From: Alphaproteobacteria bacterium
GTDB taxonomy: Bacteria; Pseudomonadota; Alphaproteobacteria; Rickettsiales; JADKJE01
NCBI GenBank assembly: GCA_016722515.1
Contig: JADKJE010000001.1
Coordinates: 248,001-312,000 of the forward strand
DNA: 64,000 nt
Reading direction: 5' to 3'
A program made the translations under genes and the position numbers. The notes beneath the pieces are model-generated. The model worked only from the letters and a program-made list of their open reading frames with translations. It was not told the origin of the DNA and searched no databases. Positions 1-9,316 of this stretch are shown piece after piece; within the stretch, counting starts at the first letter, position 1, and each line of letters opens with the position of its first letter.

Positions 1-683
1 AAGATTGTCACATAGAGAATAAAGCGGCTTATTTTTTGATAAATAATCTTTTGTGTAGGTGTAAGCGACGTAGAACGGTTGATACGAAAATCCATCTTTT
101 CGATCACAAACGTCACGCTCCAATATAAACAGCTAAATGCTATAAACCCTTTGACCAATCCCAACATCGATAAGGTCACACGGCCCACTTCAAATTTGGC
201 TTGATCCATAATCTCCATCACAGGATCAAGCCACCCTATAATATGCAAGGCAGCAATCACCCACACAGCAATAGCAACCGCAAATGACCAGCTAGGGCTA
301 CGAATAAATGTAGAAATAATCCGAATAGCCGTCCATGCCGACACTAAAATAGCCACCGTTTCCATCACATTATGCGGTAACATTAAGTGAATAAAAACTA
401 AAACAGCTATCCATGAAAACAGCACGGTATATAGCTGGAAAAAAAACTGTTTAATACCAAAATGCTTTCGAATCCACGAACGCTTGCGGTCAAAGTTCCA
501 GTGCCTACGTACCGCGAGTGCCGTCCCCTGCGCTAGCAAAAATGACAGCAATATCGCAAAGGCAAGGACGAGCCCTTCCATCGCCATATTTTCATTCCAG
601 AACCGATTATATAAAAATTGAACGGCCTGATTAGCCAAATCTGGAATAGATTGATTCAGTAGAGGTGCTTTTTCTTGTGTCAT
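1..683 (-). CDS. MscS-family mechanosensitive channel, N-terminal part
   Basis: This is the 5' part of a gene whose 3' end lies before the window. Translation from the ATG at 681–683 gives about 227 residues with several hydrophobic segments separated by short basic loops. The last visible residues include a Ser-Leu-Thr-Pro-Thr-Gln-Lys stretch followed by a new membrane helix, a pattern seen just before the pore-lining region of MscS-type small-conductance channels with extended N-terminal membrane domains. Such proteins release solutes on hypo-osmotic shock from the inner membrane. The pore helix and the beta domain are outside the window, so the family call rests on the membrane layout and this junction. 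It reads in the same direction as the acyl-CoA synthetase, 52 bp downstream of it. Confidence 0.6.
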   Translation of the reverse strand, partial: MTQEKAPLLNQSIPDLANQAVQFLYNRFWNENMAMEGLVLAFAILLSFLLAQGTALAVRRHWNFDRKRSWIRKHFGIKQFFFQLYTVLFSWIAVLVFIHLMLPHNVMETVAILVSAWTAIRIISTFIRSPSWSFAVAIAVWVIAALHIIGWLDPVMEIMDQAKFEVGRVTLSMLGLVKGFIAFSCLYWSVTFVIEKMDFRINRSTSLTPTQKIIYQKISRFILYVTI

Positions 684-735
684 GGTGTGTTCTCTTTATG
701 CCCCTCATTCCCATTATACCCATTTTATTCTGTTG

Positions 736-2385
736 TTACTTAAGCTCTTTTTTAGCAATTTTTCCGATAAGCGTTTTAGGCAGGCTTTCCCTAAAAACAA
801 TGTCTTTTGGCATTTCAAATTTAGCAACCTTATCCTTTAAATAGTCCTTTATGCCCTCTTCTGTCAATGTCTGTCCTTCTTTGAGGGCAACAAATAGTTT
901 AACCGCCTGGCCACGATACTCATCGTCAATGCCAATCACAGCAGCTTCTTTAATAGAAGGGTGTTGATACATGATCTCTTCGATAGCGCGGGGATAAATA
1001 TTATAACCACCCGAAATAATCATTTCTTTCAAGCGGTCCTTAATGGTGATGTAGCCATCGTGATCTATCATTGCAATATCACCCGTACGCAGGATATTAT
1101 CCCATAGGACCAGCTTGGTTTCATCATCATGTCGCCAATAGCCTTTCATCACCTGCGGACCTCTCACGCACAATTCACCTACGCCTCCTACCGGTAAAAA
1201 AGTTCCACGATTTTCCATATCCTCAATTAACACTTCGGTTTGCACAAACGGCATACCGATAGTTCCCGATTTTCCTTCAGAATAGAGTGGGTTACACGAT
1301 ACCAAAGGCGATGCTTCCGTCAATCCATATCCCTCTACCAAGACGCAACCGGTTAGAGCTTCAAATGCCTGTTTGACTTCCAGAGGAAGTGGAGCGCCTC
1401 CTGATATACATAATTCCAGTGAGGTAAAATCATATTTTCTAACATCCCGCACATGGTTGAGTGCCACAAACATTGATGGCACACCTGGCATGAGGGTCGG
1501 ACGTTTCTTCACAATATCCTTCACCAGCATCCGTAAATCAAAACGCGGGTGTGCTACAATGGTCACCGCATTTAAGATACTCAAATTCATAACCGCCGTA
1601 TTCGCAAAAGCATGGAAAAACGGCAATACTCCCATCATGATATCTTTGCCACGCCGATCACGCCCCAACCAGCAGGCACATTGATACGCATTAGCAAATA
1701 AATTTCGATGCGTCAGCATTGCCGCTTTGGGAATCCCAGTAGTCCCTCCGGTAAATTGCAAAACCGCAATATCGTCACTATCATTAATCTCCACCGGTCG
1801 AAAATGCCTGGATGATGTCAGGATACTATTAAGTTTTATGATTTTTTCACTGACATGGAGTGTCGCCACCTCATGTTTTTTTACGATAGGAAAAAGAATA
1901 TTCTTAGGAAATGGCAGCATCGATTGCATCGTGCCTACCAGCAATTTTTCTAATGTTGTTTTCTGAAGAACCGCATAAGCTTTACTATATAACACATTGA
2001 TATTTATTGTTATTAGAAACTTAGCTTCGGCATCATTAATTTCGTTGGCAATAAAATTTTCTGCATAAAGTGGGTTACAGTTAACTACCACTCCACCGGC
2101 TTTCAACACGGCATAATAGGCTATAATATAAAGTGGGCAATTAGGGAGTAATAAGGCTACTCTTTCGCCTTTCTTTAATCCAATGCCCTGAAGACCGGCA
2201 CTCATCGCAGTAACTTGCTCGCCGATGTGCTTATACGACATTTGTTTTCCTAAGAAATCAATGCACGTACGGTGAGGAAAATCGTTAACCGAATCATCCA
2301 ATGCTTGCGGCAGTGTTTTATGTGGAATATCCTGATCCCAGCTGATGTAAGAAGGATAATGCGATAGCCACGGATGTTGTTCCAT
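736..2385 (-). CDS. fadD: Long-chain acyl-CoA synthetase (AMP-forming)
   Basis: This cytosolic or membrane-associated adenylate-forming enzyme activates fatty acids to acyl-CoA using ATP and CoA. At 549 residues it has the usual FadD length. Visible motifs are the phosphate-binding loop (FTGGTTGIPKAAMLTHRN, about residues 215–232), the GYGLTEASP adenylate motif (about 355–363), and the hinge region with GDIAMIDHDGY and KDRLKEMIISGGYNIYP, which carries the catalytic-type lysine context near the C-terminus. The start at 2385 has a good Shine-Dalgarno (GAGG, five bases upstream). The gene is transcribed divergently from the NHL/thioredoxin gene across 104 bp. FadD is the natural assignment, but medium-chain or other acyl substrates cannot be excluded from sequence. 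Confidence 0.9.
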   Translation of the reverse strand: MEQHPWLSHYPSYISWDQDIPHKTLPQALDDSVNDFPHRTCIDFLGKQMSYKHIGEQVTAMSAGLQGIGLKKGERVALLLPNCPLYIIAYYAVLKAGGVVVNCNPLYAENFIANEINDAEAKFLITININVLYSKAYAVLQKTTLEKLLVGTMQSMLPFPKNILFPIVKKHEVATLHVSEKIIKLNSILTSSRHFRPVEINDSDDIAVLQFTGGTTGIPKAAMLTHRNLFANAYQCACWLGRDRRGKDIMMGVLPFFHAFANTAVMNLSILNAVTIVAHPRFDLRMLVKDIVKKRPTLMPGVPSMFVALNHVRDVRKYDFTSLELCISGGAPLPLEVKQAFEALTGCVLVEGYGLTEASPLVSCNPLYSEGKSGTIGMPFVQTEVLIEDMENRGTFLPVGGVGELCVRGPQVMKGYWRHDDETKLVLWDNILRTGDIAMIDHDGYITIKDRLKEMIISGGYNIYPRAIEEIMYQHPSIKEAAVIGIDDEYRGQAVKLFVALKEGQTLTEEGIKDYLKDKVAKFEMPKDIVFRESLPKTLIGKIAKKELK

Positions 2386-2489
2386 CTTTTCCTCTGTAAA
2401 CGATCCCTCCTAGAGTTACCTTAAAAAGGTTAAGATTCAACGTAAAAAATAACTTCCTTTAGCCAAACGTTCTAAGGTAGAATAAAATC

Positions 2490-4415
2490 ATGTCGAAAAA
2501 ATTAGCGTTAATTTTGGGATTTGCCATTACCGTTGTCGCCATTCTATGGTTGACATTTTTCAGCCGCATGACCTTTTCGGCCGATAGGTACGAAAATTTA
2601 GCCCATCACGATACCTGGCTCAATACCTCACGAAAACTAACCAAAGACGACCTTAAAAATCGTATCATTCTCCTGGATTTTTGGACCTATTGCTGCATTA
2701 ACTGCATGCATGTTATTCCCGACCTTAGCTATTTAGAAAAAGCCTTTGGTTCGCAGATTACCGTGATCGGCGTACACTCCGCGAAATTTAAAAACGAATT
2801 CGATACCGCCAATATCCGTAATGCTATTGTACGCTATGGCATTGAGCACCCGGTTATCAATGATTTTGACTTTTCTACCTGGAATGCTTTTAATATTAAA
2901 TCCTGGCCTACCTTGGTTTTAATTAACCCACGTGGTTCAATTGAAGCCGTCTATAACGGCGAAGGTCATCGTGCCACAATTGAAGCCGATATCCGAAGGC
3001 TTCTGGCAACATCATCGGCAAACCTCACCACCACCCCTCTGCCTCTTAAACTGGAAAAAAATAAAATTCTGCCAACCGTTCTCTCATTCCCGGGCAAAAT
3101 TTATCCTTCTCCTCAGGGACTGTTTGTAGCGGATACCGGCCACCATCGCATCCTTAATATTTCAACCAAGGGAACCATTCTTACCACCATCGGCAACGGT
3201 ATGGAAGGGTTTCAAGATGGCGAATTTAGCCAAGCACAATTTAAACGTCCGCAGGGCATTTTATTTTCAGACAATAAACTTTATATAGCCGATACCGGGA
3301 ACCACGCATTAAGGCTTGCTGATCTTAAAACATCTAAAGTCACAACGTTGGCCGGGACAGGCGAAGTAGGCCATGTCCGCTCAGGCAAGCATATTCCTGC
3401 CCGCATTATGTTACTTTCGTCGCCGTGGGATCTGACCTTCTTTCCCGACAATAAACACATCGTGATCGCTATGGCGGGTACACATCAATTATGGAGTTAT
3501 GCCATCGACTCTCATACCTTCAGCCTTATCGCAGGAGACGGCAAAGAAGATTTGGATGATGGGAGCCTGCCCTACAATTCGCTGGCTCAACCCAGCGGCT
3601 TGTCGGCTCAAGGCGATACTCTGTGGTTTGTGGATTCAGAAAGCAGTTCCCTTCGTTCTCTTAAGGGTAACGATGTTGAAACCTCAATCGGTAAAGGCCT
3701 CTTTAACTTTGGTTACCAAGAAGGCAACCGTTCAAAAGCCTTATTGCAGCATCCAATCGGCCTTTTAGCAACCCCCCATTACATCTATATAGCCGATACC
3801 TATAATCACGCAATCGAACGCTATGACCCACAGACCAAAACCCTCCATCACTTTATTGGCAGTGGTGAAGCGGGCAATTTCGATGGCAATATTCACGATG
3901 CTCTCTTTAATGAACCAAGCGACATAAAGCAAATTGGCAACCGGCTCTATATAGCCGATACCAATAATAATGCGATTCGAACCGTTGATCTTCGCTCCTT
4001 CCACGTCGCCACACTGCCGATTTCCCCCTCCGTATTACCACCCAGCCAGCAACGCTTCCCCTTCAGCACGATCTTTCCTAATCTGCAGCATATTCCAGTA
4101 CCAACGATACCAGCCAATCAACCAATCACCATCACCCTAGGCCTTAAATCCGACTGGAAAATTAACGAGCAAGCTCCCAATTTTATCGCCCTGTATCATC
4201 ATAGAAAACTGGTGGAAGGCTTTGAATATAAAGATCTTAAAAATTTAACCCTCCATTTAAATCCTCTAAAATCTGATGAAGAATACCAGCTCCAGGCGAC
4301 CCTTTATTACTGCGAAAACAAAGCCACTTCGCAATGTATGATTAAAAGCTTTAATACACCACTTAGCATCAAAGAAGGCCATAAACCTTCCATTGCTTTT
4401 ATGTTAAATCACTAA
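2490..4415 (+). CDS. Membrane-anchored thioredoxin–NHL propeller protein (NHLRC2-like)
   Basis: The 641-residue product has an N-terminal membrane anchor (about residues 4–25), a TlpA-like thioredoxin domain (about 45–175), an NHL beta-propeller (about 190–510) and a C-terminal beta-rich domain. The redox motif is an unusual Trp-Thr-Tyr-Cys-Cys-Ile-Asn-Cys (Cys68, Cys69, Cys72), the form found in NHLRC2-type proteins. The propeller blades show repeated LYIADTGNHA-like strands: VADTGHHRI, IADTGNHAL, IADTYNHAI and IADTNNNAI. The anchor implies that the redox and propeller domains face the periplasm. Such proteins are poorly characterised, and a role in thiol redox or scaffolding is inference. 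A Shine-Dalgarno AAGGTAG lies nine bases before the ATG. The gene is alone, divergent from fadD and convergent with the next gene. Confidence 0.8.
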   Translation: MSKKLALILGFAITVVAILWLTFFSRMTFSADRYENLAHHDTWLNTSRKLTKDDLKNRIILLDFWTYCCINCMHVIPDLSYLEKAFGSQITVIGVHSAKFKNEFDTANIRNAIVRYGIEHPVINDFDFSTWNAFNIKSWPTLVLINPRGSIEAVYNGEGHRATIEADIRRLLATSSANLTTTPLPLKLEKNKILPTVLSFPGKIYPSPQGLFVADTGHHRILNISTKGTILTTIGNGMEGFQDGEFSQAQFKRPQGILFSDNKLYIADTGNHALRLADLKTSKVTTLAGTGEVGHVRSGKHIPARIMLLSSPWDLTFFPDNKHIVIAMAGTHQLWSYAIDSHTFSLIAGDGKEDLDDGSLPYNSLAQPSGLSAQGDTLWFVDSESSSLRSLKGNDVETSIGKGLFNFGYQEGNRSKALLQHPIGLLATPHYIYIADTYNHAIERYDPQTKTLHHFIGSGEAGNFDGNIHDALFNEPSDIKQIGNRLYIADTNNNAIRTVDLRSFHVATLPISPSVLPPSQQRFPFSTIFPNLQHIPVPTIPANQPITITLGLKSDWKINEQAPNFIALYHHRKLVEGFEYKDLKNLTLHLNPLKSDEEYQLQATLYYCENKATSQCMIKSFNTPLSIKEGHKPSIAFMLNH

Positions 4416-4444
4416 AGTATTTCCGATTTAGTCGTACGTAAAAC

Positions 4445-4477
4445 GGAAGGGACTTTACTACTGGCAAAATCCCTTCC
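4445..4477. terminator. Hairpin between convergent genes
   Basis: An 8-bp perfect inverted repeat (GGAAGGGA at 4445–4452, TCCCTTCC at 4470–4477) with a 17-base loop sits between two convergent genes. The T tract is short on either strand, so termination is plausible but weakly supported. Confidence 0.4.
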
Positions 4478-4497
4478 TATTTCTCATAAGACAGTCG

Positions 4498-7400
4498 TTA
4501 TAAGTTCATGTTTTTTCCGCTACTGCCCATTTGGAATTTACCTAAATCCCGTTTACCCCTAGCACCAGAAGCCCATGTGGCTATCGGCTCCGGCTCGTGC
4601 TTCACTTCTTCTATCACAGCAATGTTGCTTGGCTGAGTAATATCACATTCTTTTTTCACAAAGACCTGCTGGCGGAATTCTGCTAGCTTCGTTTGAGCGG
4701 CGCTTTCCAAACGTGCGTTTGTGCTATCAATTAGGTGTTTATCCAAAGTAAGCGTTACCTTTAAAGCAGGCTCAAAGCACGTTTGGTGATTTTGCTGCAT
4801 TTCACGCTTACTTTCTGATGGAAAGAAATCATTAATATCAGCTGCGAATTTATCAGATAAATATTTTTCACCTGCCACAATAATAGTCATGATCTTAGGA
4901 TCATTAAAGTAATCATCAGCTGTTATATTCGCTTGAGTGTCTTTTAAAGCATTAGAACGTTCAGACATGGCCTCCAATAATACTTCTGTAAGCGCTTCCT
5001 TATAAGCACAAACATAAGCACACCGGGAAGGGTATGACGGGTGAGCGCTTTTTATACCATAAATTGTTCGACTTAAGGTACGTAAACTGCTTTCTCCTAC
5101 GGAATTATAGGAATGCAAACTAGAGCTAATCGGCGAAAAACGAATTAATTTTGTAATAAAATCGGCCAGCGGTTGGAATTGCGGATCTAAGCAGGCAACT
5201 TCGTCACTGCCGCGAATGCTATTAAAGACTGGTTTGCCAACGCAATCTGTATTCCACGTTTGGTCTTGTCCGATTTGAGCCTCTATTCCAAAATACTTGG
5301 CAAACAATTGTGCATTGTTTTTAATATTTTTCTTGTACTCATCCTCAATTAAAATCATTCCACTGAGTGCCTTAACTGGCATAGCCATGATGGTTACTAA
5401 TTGAGGTATCTCCTTACGTGGTTCATTATGAAAGCTTCCTTGAATCCTATCACCCAACATCGATTGGCTTACGAGTCCTATCAGGTCTTTGACTTCTGGC
5501 TGCTTAACAGCAATGTCATTGAATCCTGTATAGTTAGAATTAAAATAAGATTCTAAACCTGCATATTCCGCAGGTAAATAACCTCCTAATTTTAATCCTT
5601 CTGCAATGGCTCCCCGCAAGAAAATTCGGCTAGCTGCTAAAGGATGTATCGAGACATACTGCTCTAAATGGACCGCAATAAATTCGCTTATTGCTTCAGG
5701 GGAAGCTGAATTATTCCATTGAAGATAGGTTTTTGCAAAGCTCCGTCCTTCTTCAAATAAAAGATTTAAATTAGGCGTTAGAGCAGGATTGTTTACGGAG
5801 AAGGCGTTCTCATTCAATTTATTCCATTCTTTATAAGCTACTCCACATTTTTGTGCGTTCGGGCTGACCTCACTCCAGCTGCTCAACGTGCCTTCCGATG
5901 ATAACAGACTCAAGGCAAATTTAGCTCTAGTAAAGCCTTTTTCGCCTTCCTCTGCGTTTATTGTACGTAATGCGGCATTCACTTCTCCAGAGCGTTCAGT
6001 AAAGTTTCCTTCTAACCCTCTATACAACGCAGGTAATTTTCCACCCAATTGAAGGGCTGCATAAATTGTACCACGCAGAAAAGCACGTTGATTTTCATTT
6101 AATGTATTAATCCATTCACGGTGTTTACCATGCTGCCCAATATAGGGATATGCGTCGATCTGGAGTTTAATAAAGCGATTGATCTCACTTGTGTTATCCT
6201 TGCCGGGAATGTTTTTGATAATGTAGTTCGCCATACGCTGTCCTTCAGCAAAAGCAGAATCTAAAGTCCCCGCCAAACTGTCTAGGGATTTTGTATCCAA
6301 ACTTACATCCTTTCCATTTCGCGCTTCTCTATGACGTTTTAACAAAGTTTTCTCATTTTCTATCTGCTCATTGTACGTCCTTAAGAGTTCTTTCCGATCC
6401 TTATCCTTATGGTCTACTTGTTTCTTTAAACCCTTTAAATTCTCTACATTTTGCTTACAAGACAGAATGATGGTTGCATGGATATAGCGATTATATGTAT
6501 CCAATGATTGAGGAACAAGGTCTAGATACCCAGAGATTTCACTGCGAAAACATGACCATTCCGCAAAATTGGGATAACGTTCTTCTGAGAGTTTAAATTG
6601 TGTGATTTCACCCATTTTCATGGCAAGCAATTGGTGAATATGAGCGCCAAGTCTCTTATTGGTATTTTCCAAGCATTGAGGAAGATTATGGCTGTGCTTT
6701 TTATATTCATCCGTTAGAAAATCATGTAATGATTCAAATAATTCTGATTTTATATTAAGTTTAGAAATTTTATTATCATCTCGAACAACATATTCTTCCT
6801 TAATGTTTTCCTTAGAATTATGATTGCGAGTTAATAATTTTTTTAATGTATTACCCACCGTGAATGCGCGTGAACGCAAAGGGTTTTCTAGGTTGTCATC
6901 ATCCAAATCGACATCAAATCCATGTTGCATGATGCTTGATTCGCTCCGCATTTCCCGAGCTAATGCAAGCAAACGTGATGTTGAATATGTTTGTGTCTCT
7001 TCATCAACATAAACTTCCTTAGCAATAATTTCCTGAATCATTCGTTGAGAAAGCATATTCGCTTGGACATTGCTAAAAGGCTGCAACAAAGGTTTATATG
7101 TAAAATCGATAATGCGAGTTGCGGCAGTATTTTTCCCCCCCTCAAATATACCCCATTCCTTCTCAATGATATCATGTAATTTTCCCTGGTATGAACTCAC
7201 TAATTGGTATGCAGCCTCATTGAAATTTAATGTTTCGATTGTCCGTTGAATAATTTGATTAAGCGAATGACTAGTCTCCGATAGCTCTTTCCAATCTAAA
7301 ACAGGAGCTCCAAGAATATGCATATTGTTGAATACAAGCAACGATCCTCGCCCTGGGCATGAGTATCCGTCAGCCTTTTGTTCTGCTGCAAGCGATAGGT

Positions 7401-8130
7401 AAGCACTCGTGGCATTCTGCTTTAATTTGTCATTCCGTCCTTGACGAGATAATCTTATGGTATTCATTTTATCTGCAGCGTTAAATGCTGGGAATCGGAA
7501 CTCAGCAAAAGAGTCAATGGCACGATCCATATTACCACCTGTCACGTTGCTTTGTGCCATAATAACATTGCGGTTGTACATAAGCGTTGCCGTGCGTCCT
7601 AGATCGCCTTTGGAGCCAGAGAACTTGGACGTATTTTCTAAATATGAAAACCCAAGAAACTCAACAATATAGCGAGAGAGTTGCTGCGGACGAATTTGTA
7701 CGTAGTAGTGCCCCCCATCCTCAAAAAGGTCAATACCGGTAATGCCATTTTTAAATAATGTTTTAGCAAAAGCAAACGCTGTATTTTTACTTTCTTCTGG
7801 CTGATTCGGATCGATCGCAAAATCATAGAAAAGCGCATGGTGTCCGTAGCGGATTGCAAAGCTGTTTGCCTTAAAAGGTTGCTCGTCTTCCAGGGTATTT
7901 TCTTTGGAAATCTTATCAATGGTTGCCTTATGGAGTTTATAAGCTAAATAGTGGCATGGCCCACCCCGTATACTGTTAAATAAATTGCCTGGATCTGCTT
8001 TAAAATAAGCAGGAGAATTATAGCCTTTGCCCTGTTTGGTATTATAAAAATTTGTAAACTTATCATTAGGGACAACATTATATTCTTCTATACTTCCATT
8101 TTTTAGAATATCATTAATATTATAATACAT
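4498..8130 (-). CDS. Large orphan protein with an internal repeat, effector-like
   Basis: I do not recognise a family for this roughly 1210-residue soluble protein. The chosen start is the ATG at 8130, which has a purine-rich GGATGGAA just upstream. A GTG four codons earlier is the alternative. No signal peptide or membrane segment is seen. A module of about 80 residues occurs twice, near residues 625–710 and 789–862, sharing EEG/AEG…, an RAFLRG/RIFLRG block, LGG-LPA-Y-GLE and a final aromatic. A short FNSIRG motif also occurs twice, near residue 52 and in the C-terminal third. The middle (about 560–620) is rich in Lys/Glu and could form a coiled coil, and the last 50 residues look disordered and basic. 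Size, isolation and repeats resemble secreted effectors of intracellular bacteria, but that is inference. Confidence 0.75.
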   Translation of the reverse strand: MYYNINDILKNGSIEEYNVVPNDKFTNFYNTKQGKGYNSPAYFKADPGNLFNSIRGGPCHYLAYKLHKATIDKISKENTLEDEQPFKANSFAIRYGHHALFYDFAIDPNQPEESKNTAFAFAKTLFKNGITGIDLFEDGGHYYVQIRPQQLSRYIVEFLGFSYLENTSKFSGSKGDLGRTATLMYNRNVIMAQSNVTGGNMDRAIDSFAEFRFPAFNAADKMNTIRLSRQGRNDKLKQNATSAYLSLAAEQKADGYSCPGRGSLLVFNNMHILGAPVLDWKELSETSHSLNQIIQRTIETLNFNEAAYQLVSSYQGKLHDIIEKEWGIFEGGKNTAATRIIDFTYKPLLQPFSNVQANMLSQRMIQEIIAKEVYVDEETQTYSTSRLLALAREMRSESSIMQHGFDVDLDDDNLENPLRSRAFTVGNTLKKLLTRNHNSKENIKEEYVVRDDNKISKLNIKSELFESLHDFLTDEYKKHSHNLPQCLENTNKRLGAHIHQLLAMKMGEITQFKLSEERYPNFAEWSCFRSEISGYLDLVPQSLDTYNRYIHATIILSCKQNVENLKGLKKQVDHKDKDRKELLRTYNEQIENEKTLLKRHREARNGKDVSLDTKSLDSLAGTLDSAFAEGQRMANYIIKNIPGKDNTSEINRFIKLQIDAYPYIGQHGKHREWINTLNENQRAFLRGTIYAALQLGGKLPALYRGLEGNFTERSGEVNAALRTINAEEGEKGFTRAKFALSLLSSEGTLSSWSEVSPNAQKCGVAYKEWNKLNENAFSVNNPALTPNLNLLFEEGRSFAKTYLQWNNSASPEAISEFIAVHLEQYVSIHPLAASRIFLRGAIAEGLKLGGYLPAEYAGLESYFNSNYTGFNDIAVKQPEVKDLIGLVSQSMLGDRIQGSFHNEPRKEIPQLVTIMAMPVKALSGMILIEDEYKKNIKNNAQLFAKYFGIEAQIGQDQTWNTDCVGKPVFNSIRGSDEVACLDPQFQPLADFITKLIRFSPISSSLHSYNSVGESSLRTLSRTIYGIKSAHPSYPSRCAYVCAYKEALTEVLLEAMSERSNALKDTQANITADDYFNDPKIMTIIVAGEKYLSDKFAADINDFFPSESKREMQQNHQTCFEPALKVTLTLDKHLIDSTNARLESAAQTKLAEFRQQVFVKKECDITQPSNIAVIEEVKHEPEPIATWASGARGKRDLGKFQMGSSGKNMNL

Positions 8131-8725
8131 TTTTCCATCCACTTTTGTTTGAATTGAAGCATATTATAACATTATAAATAATTTATATCAAATCATTTAC
8201 TGTATAAATCAAAAAAGATACCAAATATGACTGTTTTTTACTTTGATTTATTTTTTACACAGTTATTATTCACACTATTAGAAGTTGGCGCTCATCGCCG
8301 CGGGGGGAGGCTAGCATTTTCCATGTCTATTGAAATAGTTAGAATAACTTATCTAATAAATAGGATGCTTATAGCCATCAAACCACACGAATCATGACTT
8401 CAAATAAGATAGAAAATAAGATTCTTTTCCTCTTGACCAACGACCCGTGTCCATATATGACAGAGTTTGGAGGGGGGCCAATATAATTTTTGATTGATCG
8501 AGCTTCACCCTTGGTTTTGAATATTGGCTGTTGCCACACACTCCATCATCTTCAGACCTTTTTAGTGTGTGAGGCGTAGGCGAGTACGGAAAAAAGGGCT
8601 GGACAACCAGGCCTTCTTCTTATGACTTCCATCTTTATTACTACAGGCATCTGTATCCGTTCACACGCAGCAAATAATGGAATTGCGCGGGGCGCGCAAT
8701 CAGTGTTATGCTTGGGTATAATCGC
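8131..8725. other. Intergenic region, no gene recognised
   Basis: This stretch of about 595 bases has no convincing coding frame. 8143–8270 is very AT-rich and probably holds the promoter of the large orphan gene. Around 8473–8616 several short blocks occur in the same order as in the intergenic region after rpsI (see findings). A CACACACT/AGTGTGTG inverted repeat lies near 8535–8572. Confidence 0.5.
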
Positions 8726-9250
8726 TTATAATGTCAGAGCTTGATGCTCTTTTGCCAGCGTAACATAGTTAGAAGCCGATACAGGGATATACTCCCTCTC
8801 TTCTTCCGACAAATCGCGCAAATAATGTGCCGGGCTACCCGCCCAAATCTGGCCTGAAAAGACTTTCTTACCTGGGGTAACCAAGGTTCCGGCAGCCACC
8901 ATCGCTTTTGATTCCACCTCGGCAAAATCCATAACAACAGCTCCCATACCCACAAAACTATAATCTCCAAGAATACAGGCATGTAGAACGGCTTTATGAC
9001 CAACCGTCACATGTGAGCCAATGAACGTTGGCCCCTCTTCTCGAGAAACATGGATAACAGTAGAGTCCTGGATATTGGTATTTTCGCCAATACGGATGTG
9101 ATGAACATCACCCCGTACGACGCAGCCATACCATATACTTGAACCCGCACCAATATGAACATCTCCAATAACAACGGCTCCAGGAGCAATGAAGGCGGTT
9201 TCATGAATAGTAGGATAGATTCCTCTAAACGGCAGAATAATGGGCTTCAT
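8726..9250 (-). CDS. Gamma-class carbonic anhydrase-like protein
   Basis: At 174 residues with a hexapeptide-repeat left-handed beta-helix, this matches the gamma carbonic anhydrase/YrdA/PaaY family, which is trimeric and binds zinc between subunits. Repeats of the type [LIV]-G-x-x-x run from about residue 15 to 135. The metal-ligand histidine context is visible as STVIHVS and GHKAVLHAC, about 25 residues apart. The start follows AAGGA eight bases upstream. Members either hydrate CO2 or have unknown acyltransferase-like roles, so the exact activity is not determined here. The gene lies 66 bp downstream of argC on the same strand and may be cotranscribed. Confidence 0.88.
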   Translation of the reverse strand: MKPIILPFRGIYPTIHETAFIAPGAVVIGDVHIGAGSSIWYGCVVRGDVHHIRIGENTNIQDSTVIHVSREEGPTFIGSHVTVGHKAVLHACILGDYSFVGMGAVVMDFAEVESKAMVAAGTLVTPGKKVFSGQIWAGSPAHYLRDLSEEEREYIPVSASNYVTLAKEHQALTL

Positions 9251-9316
9251 GTAGGTTCCTTACTTTATACTCTATGGGTTGTGACTCTTTATAAACTCGA
9301 TAAGGCTTATTGCTTA

